This document shows positions 17,126 to 26,119 of a DNA stretch of 33,061 nt, in pieces. Numbering within the stretch: the first letter of the stretch is position 1; each line of letters begins with the position of its first letter. Both the position numbers and the translations under genes were made by a program. This DNA comes from Leminorella grimontii ATCC 33999 = DSM 5078 (lineage in GTDB: Bacteria; Pseudomonadota; Gammaproteobacteria; Enterobacterales; Enterobacteriaceae), in the NCBI RefSeq assembly GCF_000439085.1, contig NZ_AUUA01000024.1, positions 1 to 33,061 on the forward strand, in the 5' to 3' direction. The notes beneath the pieces were generated by a model. That model did no database searches, had not been told where the DNA came from, and worked only from the letters and a program-made list of their open reading frames with translations.

Positions 17126-18151
17126 TTAACAAATCCTCGGCAGCGGCTCGCTGTGTGGGAGGTCAAGCAGGCGGGTTGCGCCAAATATTCCGGTCAGCTG
17201 AACGCGCTTATTCTCGGTTACGGTGCCGATGGCGGCGGCGTCCTGCCCCAGAGGATGCGCTCTGAGCCGGGTCAGCGTTTCCTGTTCGGCCTCCGGCGAA
17301 ACGACAATCACCAGCTTGCCTTCGTTAGCAAAGTTAAGCGGCTCCAGCCCCAGCAGTTCACACACGCCGCGCACGGCGTTTTTCACCGGCAGCGCGCCTT
17401 CGCTAATCGACATGCCGCAGCCGCTGGCGGCGGCGAACTCGTGCAGAATGGCGGTAACGCCGCCGCGCGTTGCGTCACGCAGGGCGCGAACGCCCGGTAT
17501 ATCGCGCAGCGGCGCGATCAGCGGCGTCAGCACCGCGCAGTCGCTCTTGAGTTCGGCCTCAAGCCCCAGCCCTTCGCGCAGGTTGAGGATCGTCGCGCCG
17601 TGGTCGCCCAGCGTACCGCTGACCAAAATGCGGTCACCGGGTTGGATATGCTGTGCGCCCCACTGAATGGCGGAAGAAATGGTGCCGATACCGGCCGTGT
17701 TGATAAACACCTTATCCGCCGCGCCGCGCTGCACGACTTTGGTATCGCCGGTGACAATCTCAACGCCCGCGTCGGCGGCCGTCTTCGCCATGGCGGTAAC
17801 GATCTGCTCCAAATCTTTAAGCGGCAGCCCTTCTTCAAGAATAAACCCGCAGGAGAGATACTGCGGCACCGCGCCGCTCACCGCTACGTCGTTTACCGTA
17901 CCGCACACCGCCAGCTTGCCGATGTTGCCGCCGGGAAAAAACAGCGGGTCGATGACGTAGCTGTCGGTGCTGAACGCCAGACGATCGCCCAGCGAGGTCA
18001 GCTTGGAAAGCGGAATGCGGGCCTGATCTTCACGCTCATTGAGAGCCGCATTGGAAAACGCCTGCAAAAACAGGCTTTCAATCAGCTGCTGCATGGCCTG
18101 ACCGCCGCTGCCGTGCGCCATAGTCACGACGTCTTTTTCACTAAATGACAT
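17126..18151 (-). CDS. hypE: Hydrogenase maturation protein HypE
   Basis: A 341-residue cytoplasmic enzyme that dehydrates the carbamoyl group placed on its C-terminal cysteine by HypF, giving a thiocyanate that supplies the CN ligands of the NiFe centre. The C terminus is PRIC, so the essential terminal Cys (C341) is present. The N-terminal AHGSGGQAM and the STDSYVIDPLFFPGGNIG and GDTKVVQRG blocks are those of the PurM-like ATP-binding fold. Similarity to E. coli HypE covers the whole length. It is the last gene of the hyb-hyp array, 11 bases after hypD. HypF, its partner, is not encoded in the window. Confidence 0.96.
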   Translation of the reverse strand: MSFSEKDVVTMAHGSGGQAMQQLIESLFLQAFSNAALNEREDQARIPLSKLTSLGDRLAFSTDSYVIDPLFFPGGNIGKLAVCGTVNDVAVSGAVPQYLSCGFILEEGLPLKDLEQIVTAMAKTAADAGVEIVTGDTKVVQRGAADKVFINTAGIGTISSAIQWGAQHIQPGDRILVSGTLGDHGATILNLREGLGLEAELKSDCAVLTPLIAPLRDIPGVRALRDATRGGVTAILHEFAAASGCGMSISEGALPVKNAVRGVCELLGLEPLNFANEGKLVIVVSPEAEQETLTRLRAHPLGQDAAAIGTVTENKRVQLTGIFGATRLLDLPHSEPLPRIC

Positions 18152-18162
18152 GCTTAAACCCG

Positions 18163-19269
18163 TTACCGACGATATTGATAATAAGCCGCGCAGGCTCCTT
18201 CGGAAGAGACCATCAGCGCGCCAAACGCGTTTTGCGGCGTACAGCGAGTGCCGAACAGCGGGCAGTCGTTGGGCTTGCAGCGCCCGGTCAGCACGTCGCC
18301 GCAGCGCGCCTGAGGATCGTCCGCCACCTTATGTTCCTGAGTATTAAAACGCAGCTCGGCGTCAAATTCGCGATAGGCCGACGTCAAACGCACGCCTGAA
18401 CCGGCGATTTCGCCCAACCCGCGCCATTCGCTGCTTTCTTTCAGTTCGAAAACTTCGTCCAGCGCCTTTTGAGCAAGGGTATTTCCCTGAGCGGGAACGA
18501 TCCGCTTGTACTGGTTTTCAACTTCGCAGCGTCCGTCTTTGAGCTGTTCCACCAGCATCGCCAGCGCCTGCAGGATATCGAGCGGCTCAAAACCGGTCAC
18601 CACCAGCGGCTTGTGGAAATCCTCAGTGATAAAGCCGTAGGGCGTGGTTCCTATCACCATGCTGACGTGGCCCGGCGCCAAAAAGCCGTCAATGCGTACG
18701 TCAGGCTGCTCAAGCAGGCTTCTCAGCGTAGGGATAATGGTGATGTGCTGGCAGAAAATAGAAAAGTTGTTCAACCCGCGTCGCTTCGCCTGCTGTAGCG
18801 TGATCGCCGTGCTCGGCATGGTGGTTTCAAACCCGAGGCCGAAAAACACCACCTGCTTGCCAGGGTTCTGCTCAGCAAAGGTTAAGGCGTCCAGAGGCGA
18901 ATAGACGATGCGCACGTCGGCGCCTCTTCGCTTGGCATCGAGCAGCGAACCCTTGCGCCCCGGCACGCGCATGGCGTCGCCGTAAGTACAGAAAATAACG
19001 TCAGGCCGTTCGGCAATCTCGATACAGCCGTCGATCCGCCCCATCGGCAGCACGCACACCGGGCAGCCGGGGCCGTGAACAAACTCGATTTCCGGCGGCA
19101 GAAGTTGGTCGATGCCAAACTTATAAATCGCGTGCGTATGGCCGCCGCAGACTTCCATTAATTGCAGCGGGCGCTGCTTCGCCCACTCAATCTGTGAAAC
19201 GGTGCGTGCTATGCGCGCCAGCAGCGCCTTAGCCAGCTCCGGGTCGCGAAACTCATCGACGTACTGCAT
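18163..19269 (-). CDS. hypD: Hydrogenase maturation protein HypD
   Basis: A 368-residue iron-sulfur scaffold protein that, with HypC or HybG, assembles Fe(CN)2CO for NiFe hydrogenases. [13 protein letters not shown] and GFETTMP are the conserved HypD motifs, and four clustered cysteines in [22 protein letters not shown] ligate the 4Fe-4S cluster. I choose the ATG at 19269 because GGAG lies 6 bases upstream and the N terminus (MQYVDEF) then lines up with E. coli (MRFVDEY). ATGs at 19272 and 19284 and a TTG at 19293 are alternatives. With this start it overlaps hybG by 17 bases. Confidence 0.95.
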   Translation of the reverse strand: MQYVDEFRDPELAKALLARIARTVSQIEWAKQRPLQLMEVCGGHTHAIYKFGIDQLLPPEIEFVHGPGCPVCVLPMGRIDGCIEIAERPDVIFCTYGDAMRVPGRKGSLLDAKRRGADVRIVYSPLDALTFAEQNPGKQVVFFGLGFETTMPSTAITLQQAKRRGLNNFSIFCQHITIIPTLRSLLEQPDVRIDGFLAPGHVSMVIGTTPYGFITEDFHKPLVVTGFEPLDILQALAMLVEQLKDGRCEVENQYKRIVPAQGNTLAQKALDEVFELKESSEWRGLGEIAGSGVRLTSAYREFDAELRFNTQEHKVADDPQARCGDVLTGRCKPNDCPLFGTRCTPQNAFGALMVSSEGACAAYYQYRR

Positions 19270-19549
19270 CATCAGCTCCGGCATTGATGCCAAGGAAGTC
19301 GCCGACCTCGTGCTCTAACGCGCTCATCGCCGTCAGGGCTTCAATCGTCGCCTGAGCCTCTTCTTCGTCGATAATGCTCATCGCAAAGCCGACGTGAACC
19401 AAAACCCACTGACCGAGAAGATCGGCGGGTTCCCCTTCACAGATAAGGCCAATGTTGACGTCGCGCTTTACGCCGCAAACGTCAACCTGCGCCAGTTGAT
19501 GGATATCGTTTCCTACGGCAACGATTTGGCCGGGTACGCCTAAGCACAT
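19253..19549 (-). CDS. hybG: Hydrogenase maturation chaperone HybG (HypC family)
   Basis: A 98-residue HypC-family chaperone that carries the Fe(CN)2CO unit with HypD to the hydrogenase large subunit. The essential C2 is present after Met (MCLGVPGQ). The stretch [18 protein letters not shown] through [17 protein letters not shown] follows E. coli HybG more closely than HypC, so I name it hybG although it sits in the hypC position. It has a tail of about 15-18 residues beyond the usual end (82 in E. coli HybG), and this tail runs over the hypD start. The ATG at 19549 overlaps the hypB stop by 10 bases. The upstream in-frame start at 19567 is inside hypB and is rejected. Confidence 0.93.
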   Translation of the reverse strand: MCLGVPGQIVAVGNDIHQLAQVDVCGVKRDVNIGLICEGEPADLLGQWVLVHVGFAMSIIDEEEAQATIEALTAMSALEHEVGDFLGINAGADDAVRR

Positions 19550-20712
19550 TGTTGACTCTCCAACCACGACAGCCAGGCGTCCATACCCTCACCGCTGGTC
19601 GCGGATACTTTAATAACCAAAATTTCAGGATTAACCCTGCGTGCGTTGGCGATACAGGCGTCAACGTCAAAGCTCAGGTAAGGCAGCAGGTCAATCTTAT
19701 TAAGCAGCATCACCTTCGACGCTGCGAACATGTGAGGATACTTCAGCGGCTTGTCTTCCCCTTCCGTCACGGAAAGCACCGCAACCTTGGCGCGCTCGCC
19801 CAGATCGAAGCTGGCCGGGCAAACCAGATTACCCACGTTTTCAATAAACAGCACGCTGTCCTTCTGTAAAGACAGGCGAGCCGCGGCGTCCTGCACCATT
19901 TGCGCATCCAGATGGCAGCCTTTACCGGTATTCACCTGAATCGCCGGTACGCCGGTGGCGCGAATGCGCTCGGCGTCATTCGTAGTCTGCTGGTCGCCTT
20001 CAATCACCGCGCAGGGCACTTTGTCGCGCAGGCGCGTGAGCGTTTCGGTCAACAGCGTCGTCTTACCGGAACCGGGGCTTGAAACCAAATTCAGCGCCAG
20101 AATGTGCTGCTCGGTAAAATAGGCGCGGTTGTGCTCGGCCAAATGGTTATTTTTGCTCAACACGTCCATTTCAATTTGCAGCATGCGCTTCTGGTCCATG
20201 CCGGGCGCGTGCGTTCCCGCTTCGCCGTGGCCGTAGTCCAGAGAGCTGCCGCCCTGCTCGTTCTCCACCTCGCGCGGCGCAAAAGTCTCTTTAGGCTTTT
20301 CCGCGGCTTCGTTTTCCATCTCGAGTTCAAACTCGACGTCGCCCATCTTGTTGGCGATCGCGGTATGCACGTGATGGTGAACGTCCCCCTGATGGTGATA
20401 GTGGTGATGAATAATCACCGTGCGCGACAGAGTGCCGTCATGATCATGGGAATGGTGATGGCCGTGGCCGTGAGAATGGTGGTGATCATGACCGTGCTCG
20501 TGAGCGTGGTGATGGTCGTGCTCATGAGCATGATGGTGGTCATGGCCGTGCTCGTGGTGGTGATCGTGCTCATGGGCATGATGGTGGCCATGGCCGTGCT
20601 CGTGATGGTAATCGTGTCCGTGAGCGTGATGGTGTCCGTGCTCATGGTGATGGGCGCGATCGTCGCCTTCAATTCGCCGCTCGCCGGCGGCGCATCCGCA
20701 GGTAGTACACAT
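19540..20712 (-). CDS. hypB: Hydrogenase nickel-insertion GTPase HypB with a giant histidine tract
   Basis: A 390-residue GTPase that inserts nickel into the hydrogenase large subunit with HypA/HybF. The N terminus CTTCGC (2-7) is the high-affinity nickel site known from E. coli HypB. The G domain starts near 205 with P-loop SSPGSGKT (211-218), and the G-domain metal ligands C266, H267 and C298 are kept. Residues 21-116 form an insert absent from E. coli HypB (290 residues) with about 53 histidines in units near HHHxHxHx. Such tracts store nickel in some rhizobial HypB proteins, and this one is larger than those I recall. GGGAGA lies before the ATG. It overlaps hybG by 10 bases and lies 240 bases after hybF. 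Confidence 0.96.
   Translation of the reverse strand: MCTTCGCAAGERRIEGDDRAHHHEHGHHHAHGHDYHHEHGHGHHHAHEHDHHHEHGHDHHHAHEHDHHHAHEHGHDHHHSHGHGHHHSHDHDGTLSRTVIIHHHYHHQGDVHHHVHTAIANKMGDVEFELEMENEAAEKPKETFAPREVENEQGGSSLDYGHGEAGTHAPGMDQKRMLQIEMDVLSKNNHLAEHNRAYFTEQHILALNLVSSPGSGKTTLLTETLTRLRDKVPCAVIEGDQQTTNDAERIRATGVPAIQVNTGKGCHLDAQMVQDAAARLSLQKDSVLFIENVGNLVCPASFDLGERAKVAVLSVTEGEDKPLKYPHMFAASKVMLLNKIDLLPYLSFDVDACIANARRVNPEILVIKVSATSGEGMDAWLSWLESQQCA
20365..20652 (-). repeat. Degenerate tandem repeat encoding the HypB histidine tract
   Basis: The DNA consists largely of CAY codons mixed with GAY, GAR and GGY codons. About nine units of the octapeptide type HHH[A/E/S]H[E/G]H[D/G] can be read at 20437-20652, followed by a spacer and a second His cluster (HHHYHH and HHHVH). 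Nucleotide copies are similar but not identical. The array may vary in length between strains by slippage or recombination. Confidence 0.85.
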
Positions 20713-20952
20713 AAAGTCTCCCTCGGGAAATATCCCGTCACGGTTTGGAGGCCAGGCCGCACACGCCCCTGAATCGATAGGCGGGAATGACGGTCAAAGC
20801 CTAAGTGTAGAGCCTATTTCATTAGGCGCTATCGTTGCCGCTAGTTTGAGCTCGGCCGACGTGCAAAACCGAAACGTACGTGCAGTACGCGAGGATGAGT
20901 GAGCGCTGCCGGGGTCAAAATAGCAAATAAAATAGCCTAATGAGGTAGGCTC
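20713..20952 (-). other. hybF-hypB spacer with a MITE-like inverted repeat
   Basis: This 240-base spacer interrupts an otherwise tightly overlapping array. Its distal part (20809-20953) is an imperfect long inverted repeat. The outer arms 20809-20832 and 20932-20953 match over about 20 positions (AGAGCCTA, then TCATTAGGC on the left). Inner segments near 20833-20855 and 20910-20930 also pair partly. A small CGTAC/GTACG pair occupies the middle. It carries no gene and resembles a small non-autonomous repeat or an RNA processing element. I saw no FNR or sigma-54 site here for a separate hypB promoter. Confidence 0.7.
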
Positions 20953-21294
20953 TTATTCAACTTCGATTTCTTTAATCTGTAGTGTATCACCGTTATCGAC
21001 GCGGAGTCGAAAGCCTTGGCAATGAGGACACTGCGCTTCGTGGCTGGTGATTTCCACTTCTCGGCTACAGTCCCAGCACCAGGCCTGCGCCGCTTTATGA
21101 ATGATGTGCAGCTGACTGCCTTCCGCTACCGTACCGCGACAGGCAACGTCGAAACCGAAGCGCAGCGCGCCTTCTTCAACGCAGGAAAGCGCGCCGACTT
21201 CCAGCCAGACGCCGGTGACGCGCTTAACGCCGTGTTGAAGAGCCTGTTGCGAAATGATGTCAACGGTGCTCTGGCAGAGGGACAGCTCATGCAT
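20953..21294 (-). CDS. hybF: Hydrogenase-2 nickel-insertion protein HybF (HypA family)
   Basis: A 113-residue HypA-family protein that delivers nickel to the hydrogenase large subunit with HypB. The N-terminal MHE nickel-binding motif is present (H2, E3), and the structural zinc site is made by two CxxC pairs (CWDC and CPHC). It is nearly collinear with E. coli HybF (113 residues), including GVWLEVGALSCVEE and the IKEIEVE end. The start overlaps hybE by 8 bases. The stop codon touches the inverted repeat that separates it from hypB. Confidence 0.96.
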   Translation of the reverse strand: MHELSLCQSTVDIISQQALQHGVKRVTGVWLEVGALSCVEEGALRFGFDVACRGTVAEGSQLHIIHKAAQAWCWDCSREVEITSHEAQCPHCQGFRLRVDNGDTLQIKEIEVE

Positions 21295-21778
21295 CGCCGC
21301 TGTTCCTGCGGCCCAGCAGCAGAGCTCGGCGGGCTAACTGGGTCGGCGCATCGGGATCGCTGACCGGCAGAGACAGCAGCATCCGCACGCAGTCGTTCGC
21401 CAGCTGAACGCCCTGCTCCGGCAAAAGCTTTTTATCCAGCGGAGACATCAGTGAGCAGGTCAGATATTGGGAAACGCCTTCCAGCTCGCCGACGGTAAAC
21501 GTCATGGTGCCATAGGGCATCGTCAGCCCAATTTTTTCGCTGATCTTACGCTTTGGCCAAACCTGATTGGGGCCGGGAAAAATCAGTGCGCTGAGCATCC
21601 AGGGCGTGACGACGCTGCCAACCCACTGTCCTTCAAACAGGGTAAAGTCGGAAACATGGACCGGCATGTTGGGATGAAGGAAAGAAAGATCGTGCATCGA
21701 CCGTTCGGCAATCACTTCAAAGGCGGCCTGAACCAGCGGCGTAGGGCTTTTTTCGTAACCTAAAATCTCGTCGGACAT
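21287..21778 (-). CDS. hybE: Hydrogenase-2 assembly chaperone HybE
   Basis: A 163-residue cytoplasmic chaperone that in E. coli binds the HybO Tat signal peptide and coordinates small- and large-subunit assembly before export. The conserved core includes HPNMPVHVSDFTLFEGQWVG, TPWMLSALIFPGPNQVWP and LPYGTMTF-like stretches. It starts 2 bases after the hybD stop and overlaps hybF by 8 bases. Its length matches the E. coli protein (162). Confidence 0.95.
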   Translation of the reverse strand: MSDEILGYEKSPTPLVQAAFEVIAERSMHDLSFLHPNMPVHVSDFTLFEGQWVGSVVTPWMLSALIFPGPNQVWPKRKISEKIGLTMPYGTMTFTVGELEGVSQYLTCSLMSPLDKKLLPEQGVQLANDCVRMLLSLPVSDPDAPTQLARRALLLGRRNSGDA

Positions 21779-21780
21779 TC

Positions 21781-22266
21781 TTACTGCTCCTTGGGTATCG
21801 CTTCCACGCCGGACTCACGTAAAGCGGCGAGCACTTCCTGCAGGGCAGGTTCAACCATCGCTTCAATCGTCGCCGTCATGCCAATATGCGGCTCAAGAGA
21901 CTCAGGGATCACGCCGACAAGCGTCAGCTTACGGGGGAATTCCCCCGTAAAGCGGAGGGCCGACAGAACGTCGGCCAGGCCTAACTGATGCGGTGAGATC
22001 TTATTAGTAAAAAGCGTCGGAACTTCTTCGTCGCGTAGGATCATAATCGTTCCCGGCGTACGCTTCTTGGAAACCACGGCATCGGCAATGATCAGGTGAT
22101 CCCGGTCAGCCATCACTTCCAACAGTTCCATTCCGGCGGTACCGCCGTCAAGAACTTCCACGTATTCCGGCAGGTCGTAGCGCTGCTCAAGCGCCTCAAC
22201 GATACGAACCCCAATCGCTTCGTCGGTCAACAGCACGTTGCCGACGCCTAATACTAATATCCGCAT
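21781..22266 (-). CDS. hybD: Hydrogenase-2 maturation endopeptidase HybD
   Basis: A 161-residue protease that removes the C-terminal peptide from pre-HybC after nickel is inserted. The nickel-sensing ligands known from E. coli HybD, E16, D62 and H93, fall at exactly the same positions here. The start GVGNVLLTDEAIG and the DGGTAGMELLE block are typical. The ATG overlaps the hybC stop by one base (TAATG). Its substrate is the adjacent HybC, whose cleavable 15-residue tail is intact. Confidence 0.96.
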   Translation of the reverse strand: MRILVLGVGNVLLTDEAIGVRIVEALEQRYDLPEYVEVLDGGTAGMELLEVMADRDHLIIADAVVSKKRTPGTIMILRDEEVPTLFTNKISPHQLGLADVLSALRFTGEFPRKLTLVGVIPESLEPHIGMTATIEAMVEPALQEVLAALRESGVEAIPKEQ

Positions 22267-23969
22267 TAAAGAACCTTAACTGTAACTACATCGTTGCCAT
22301 CAGCATCAACTACGTGCACCGCACAAGCCATGCAAGGGTCGAAGGAGTGAATGGTACGAACCACTTCCAGCGGCTTCGCCGGATCGGCGATCGGCGTTCC
22401 AATCAGCGACTGCTCGTACGGCCCGATTTCACCGTTCGCGTTACGCGGAGCGGAGTTCCAGGTCGTCGGTACAACCGCCTGATAGTTGGCAATCTTGCCG
22501 CCCTTAATGACCATCCAGTGAGACAGCATACCGCGCGGAGCCTCCAGGAAGCCAACGCCTTTGTACTCAACGTTAGGATCGATGTTCGGCTTAACAAAGG
22601 TCACGTGATCGCCGGTACCGATGTTGGTGATAAGCGCATTGAACTGATCCTGCAGCACTTGCTGCAGCTCACAGGCGTGAACGGTACGGCCAACGACGCG
22701 GCCCAGCGTAGAGTGAAGGTCGTCAATGCCGATAGTCTTACCGGTTAGTTTAGTATACAGCGCGCCGATTTCCTCAAGCTTGGTCTTGGTCGCTTCGTGA
22801 CCCGCGGCCAGCTTACACAGCATGTTGGCCAAAGGACCCACTTCAACGGCCTTACCGTAGAATGTCGGAGACTTAACCCAGGAGTATTTGCCGTCAGCGT
22901 CCCAACCGGTGTAGTTAGGAATCGTGGTGCCTTCCCACGGCGCCTGCGGCTCTTCGTCCTTATACCATGCGTGCTTAGCGCTCTCTTCGATGCCCTTGAT
23001 CAGGTACTCATCGGACTGAGAGTCGATGCGGCGGAACGTAGACAGATCGCTGTTGGTGATATAACCGCCCGGGAACAGGAAGCTGCCGTTTTTGCGATCG
23101 GTCGGGAATTCCGGCGTGCTCAGGTAGTTTACCGAGCCCTTGCCCAGCGCCAGCCACTCAGGATAGAAGGCGGCGATAACGGCGGTATCCACTTTGTACA
23201 CCTGTTCAACGAAGTCGCTTAAGCGATCGATGAAGGACTTGATGTACATCAGGCGCTCAAGGTTCAGCGTGCCCAGGCCGTCCAGGTTAATCGGGTTGGC
23301 AACGCCGCCAACGGCCAGGTTCTGGATGTGCGGAGTTTTGCCGCCCAGCAGAGCTACAACGCGGTTAGCGTCACGCTGGCATTCCAACGCCTGCAGGTAG
23401 TGCGCTACTGCTATCAGGTTCACTTCAGGCGGCAGCTTCATCGCCGGGTGACCCCAGTAGCCGTTGGCGAAAATGCCAAGCTGACCGCTGGCGACCAGGC
23501 TCTTAATCTTGTTCTGCACCTTGGTGAACTCTTCGGCGCTGTTTTGGTGCCAGCTAGACACGCCCTTCAGCAGCGCTTCCGCTTTGGCCGGATCGGCCTT
23601 CAGCGCAGAAGTAATGTCCACCCAGTCCAGCGCGGACAGCTGATAGAAGTGAACGATGTGGTCGTGCGTAGTGTGCGCGGCCAGAATGATGTTACGGATG
23701 TACTGCGCGTTAAGCGGCACGTCGATTTTCAGTGCGCTTTCAGCGGCGCGAACGGAAGCCAGCGCGTGGGTCGTCGTACATACGCCGCAAATGCGCTGCA
23801 CGATCATCCAGGCATCGCGAGGATCCTTATCCTTCACGATCTCTTCCATACCGCGCCACATGGTTGCTGACGCCCAGGCTTTGGAGACAACTCCATTCTC
23901 AATTTCGCAGTCAATGCGTAAGTGACCTTCGATACGAGTTACCGGGTCAATAGTGATTCGTTGGCTCAT
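22266..23969 (-). CDS. hybC: Hydrogenase-2 large (NiFe) subunit HybC
   Basis: A 567-residue catalytic subunit, the same length as E. coli HybC, that oxidises H2 at a NiFe(CN)2CO centre in the periplasm. The nickel ligands are C61 and C64 in RICGVC and C546 and C549 in DPCMACAVH. HybD should cut after H552, releasing a 15-residue tail. There is no signal peptide of its own; the family is exported through Tat by riding on the small subunit. It overlaps hybB by 4 bases. No key residue is missing. Confidence 0.97.
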   Translation of the reverse strand: MSQRITIDPVTRIEGHLRIDCEIENGVVSKAWASATMWRGMEEIVKDKDPRDAWMIVQRICGVCTTTHALASVRAAESALKIDVPLNAQYIRNIILAAHTTHDHIVHFYQLSALDWVDITSALKADPAKAEALLKGVSSWHQNSAEEFTKVQNKIKSLVASGQLGIFANGYWGHPAMKLPPEVNLIAVAHYLQALECQRDANRVVALLGGKTPHIQNLAVGGVANPINLDGLGTLNLERLMYIKSFIDRLSDFVEQVYKVDTAVIAAFYPEWLALGKGSVNYLSTPEFPTDRKNGSFLFPGGYITNSDLSTFRRIDSQSDEYLIKGIEESAKHAWYKDEEPQAPWEGTTIPNYTGWDADGKYSWVKSPTFYGKAVEVGPLANMLCKLAAGHEATKTKLEEIGALYTKLTGKTIGIDDLHSTLGRVVGRTVHACELQQVLQDQFNALITNIGTGDHVTFVKPNIDPNVEYKGVGFLEAPRGMLSHWMVIKGGKIANYQAVVPTTWNSAPRNANGEIGPYEQSLIGTPIADPAKPLEVVRTIHSFDPCMACAVHVVDADGNDVVTVKVL

Positions 23970-25144
23970 GCTTTACTCGCCTCTTGATGCTTATTAACTT
24001 GTTTTTTTAACGGTGGAAGAATCGGCAGTAGACGAATGAGTAAGATATAGGCACATATCTCAATAGCCACAAAGCCAATTGTAATTAACAGCTCTTCCCA
24101 TCTCGGGAAATAGTGATAACCGCCACCCGGATTGAAGGCAACCAGCGAGTAGGACATACGCCACATCGCACAGCCCAACAGCATACTCAACGCGCCGATA
24201 AACAGCATACGAGAGTCGTTGCGCATTTTAGGAATGCGGAACACTACCAGAGGGAACGCCAACAGCAGGATTTCTATCCAGAACATCACAGAGTAGAAAT
24301 CACCCGCGAACGCGTAGGAAAGCTTATCGTGATAGATAATCTCACCGAAGCGAGCTACCAGGAACAGCAACAGGAAGACGCTGAGCGTTCCGATAAGCTT
24401 GTTAAACAGGTGCTTCTCTTCAGGCCCGTTGCCTTTCAGCCCGGCCTGTACCAAGGAACCTTCGAAAATGACGATCGAGAAGCCCATGATAAACGCCGTA
24501 AACAGAGAGAACAGCGGCAGCATTTCGTAGCTTTGCCACAGCGGATGCACTTTGTTACCGGCTGCGATCATCAGTGAACCCATTGATGACTGGTGCATGG
24601 TCGGTAGCAGCGCGCCCAGCGCGATGATAAAGAACATCACCTTGTTGATACGCTTAAGCGAAACCTTCCACCCCAGGCGCTCAAACAGCGCAGGAGCAAA
24701 CTCCAGCGCCATCACGCCGATGTAGATGGTCATACACACTGCCGTTTCAAACAGCACCGAGTTCACGTTAAAGTGCCCCGGAATGTAGAAGTACGGCAGG
24801 TTCCAGTAACGGCCTACGTCAATGGTGATGGACAGACCGCCCAGCGAGTAGCCGAACAGGCTGGCCAACAGCGCAGGACGAACCAGCGGGTGATATTCGC
24901 CTTTATTAAAGACATAGACCGCCCAGGCCAGCGCCCAGCCGCCGCAGGCAAAGCCGGTGCCGATCAAAAGGTCAAAGGCAATCCAGATACCCCAGGGATA
25001 GCCGCCGTTCAGGTCGGATACCGAGCCCAGGCCCAAAACCAAACGCTTGACGATGAAGATCAGGCACAGAATAACCAGCGGCCCGAAAATCAAAACAGGT
25101 TTGCTGATGAGTTTCCCGCCCAGCGGTTTAGGATCATGACTCAT
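23966..25144 (-). CDS. hybB: Hydrogenase-2 integral membrane subunit HybB (NrfD family)
   Basis: A 392-residue integral membrane protein with about ten hydrophobic segments that passes electrons from HybA to menaquinone and is linked to proton translocation in E. coli hydrogenase-2. It matches the NrfD/HybB family along its length, with [22 protein letters not shown] near residue 50 and [12 protein letters not shown] near 190. The start at 25144 lies 11 bases inside hybA. The C terminus is charged and cytoplasmic-looking. Confidence 0.95.
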   Translation of the reverse strand: MSHDPKPLGGKLISKPVLIFGPLVILCLIFIVKRLVLGLGSVSDLNGGYPWGIWIAFDLLIGTGFACGGWALAWAVYVFNKGEYHPLVRPALLASLFGYSLGGLSITIDVGRYWNLPYFYIPGHFNVNSVLFETAVCMTIYIGVMALEFAPALFERLGWKVSLKRINKVMFFIIALGALLPTMHQSSMGSLMIAAGNKVHPLWQSYEMLPLFSLFTAFIMGFSIVIFEGSLVQAGLKGNGPEEKHLFNKLIGTLSVFLLLFLVARFGEIIYHDKLSYAFAGDFYSVMFWIEILLLAFPLVVFRIPKMRNDSRMLFIGALSMLLGCAMWRMSYSLVAFNPGGGYHYFPRWEELLITIGFVAIEICAYILLIRLLPILPPLKKQVNKHQEASKA

Positions 25145-26117
25145 GATCGTCTCCTCCTTCGTGATGGTCGTTCTTGGTGTTGCGACGAACCAGCACGGTC
25201 AAGCCCGCTAAAACGGCCAACGGCAACATCATGCCCTTATACACCGTATGTTGGATGTGTTCAGAACGCGCCCCGGTAGAGAGGTCAGCCAGCTCCGGCA
25301 AATCCAGGTTCTTGTAAGGAACGCCGGTCAATACCAGAACCTGCGTACCGCCACCTTCATGCTCACCGTACAGGTGCGGATAGTACTTCGGCACCGTATG
25401 CAGATAGGGGTCATTTGAATGCACGGTTTGACGCGGATAGTGGTACTCCGAGCCTGGCTTGAGCTCAAGGCGCTTTTTGGCTTCAGCCAGCAGATCTTCG
25501 CGAGTGCCGAAAATCACCGCACCGGCAGGGCAGACTTCAACGCAGCCCGGCAGACCGCCTTTGTCCAGGCGCTCAACGCCCTTCTGGTTGCACAGCTCGC
25601 ACTTGTGCAGTTTGCCAAACGGGTTGTTATAGTCGTACTTCGGTACGTTGTAAGGACAGCCGACCATGCAGTAACGACAGCCGGTACAGACGTCTGCGTC
25701 ATAGTGAACTATGCCGGTTTTCGGATCCTTTTTCAGCGCGGAAACCGGACATACGGAAACGCAGTTCGGATCGACGCAGTGCATACACTGCTTCTTGATG
25801 TAGGCGTAGCCGTCGACTTCCTGATCCTTATGTTCACCGTTACCGCTGCTCCATACCTGAATAATGTTGTTGGTATAAGGAGAGAGCTTGTCGTTATTCG
25901 ACCACGTTTGCGGCCCTTCCGGATTGCGCGCAGGGAAGTTGATGTCCTGACACTTGGTAACGCAGGCCTGACAGCCTACGCACAGCGTTGAGTCATAGAG
26001 CATTCCCAGCGAACCCGGAATCGGCGGGCGGTTTTCCGCTGCAGCAAAGCTGGTGGAAGTACTTCCCGCCAGCAGCGCACCGCCTGATGCGATTTTTAAA
26101 AAGTTGCGTCTATTCAC
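25134..26117 (-). CDS. hybA: Hydrogenase-2 iron-sulfur subunit HybA
   Basis: A 327-residue electron-transfer subunit between HybO and HybB. A Tat signal starts the protein (NRRNFLKIA, twin arginines R3 and R4). Four cysteine clusters of ferredoxin type follow: CVGCQAC, CMHC with [18 protein letters not shown], and CELC with CVEVCP, enough for four 4Fe-4S clusters. A C-terminal membrane anchor lies at about 293-312, and the tail is His- and Asp-rich ([11 protein letters not shown]). It starts 2 bases after the hybO stop and overlaps hybB. Confidence 0.95.
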   Translation of the reverse strand: MNRRNFLKIASGGALLAGSTSTSFAAAENRPPIPGSLGMLYDSTLCVGCQACVTKCQDINFPARNPEGPQTWSNNDKLSPYTNNIIQVWSSGNGEHKDQEVDGYAYIKKQCMHCVDPNCVSVCPVSALKKDPKTGIVHYDADVCTGCRYCMVGCPYNVPKYDYNNPFGKLHKCELCNQKGVERLDKGGLPGCVEVCPAGAVIFGTREDLLAEAKKRLELKPGSEYHYPRQTVHSNDPYLHTVPKYYPHLYGEHEGGGTQVLVLTGVPYKNLDLPELADLSTGARSEHIQHTVYKGMMLPLAVLAGLTVLVRRNTKNDHHEGGDDHES

Positions 26118-26119
26118 GG

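Noticed and set aside
17084..18148. A 354-residue plus-strand open frame opposite hypE
   Set aside because: It lies almost exactly antisense to hypE, a clear conserved gene. Such long antisense frames are a by-product of biased codon use. Its product resembles nothing I know.
20437..20652. CRISPR-like or satellite array suggested by the repeating DNA
   Set aside because: The repeats are in frame, degenerate and encode the HypB histidine tract. There are no constant repeats with unique spacers.
20104..20772. A plus-strand frame opposite hypB that would encode a Val/Met-rich hydrophobic protein
   Set aside because: The hydrophobic run is simply the complement of the His codons (CAC/CAT read as GTG/ATG). 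It is a mirror of the His tract and not a membrane protein gene.
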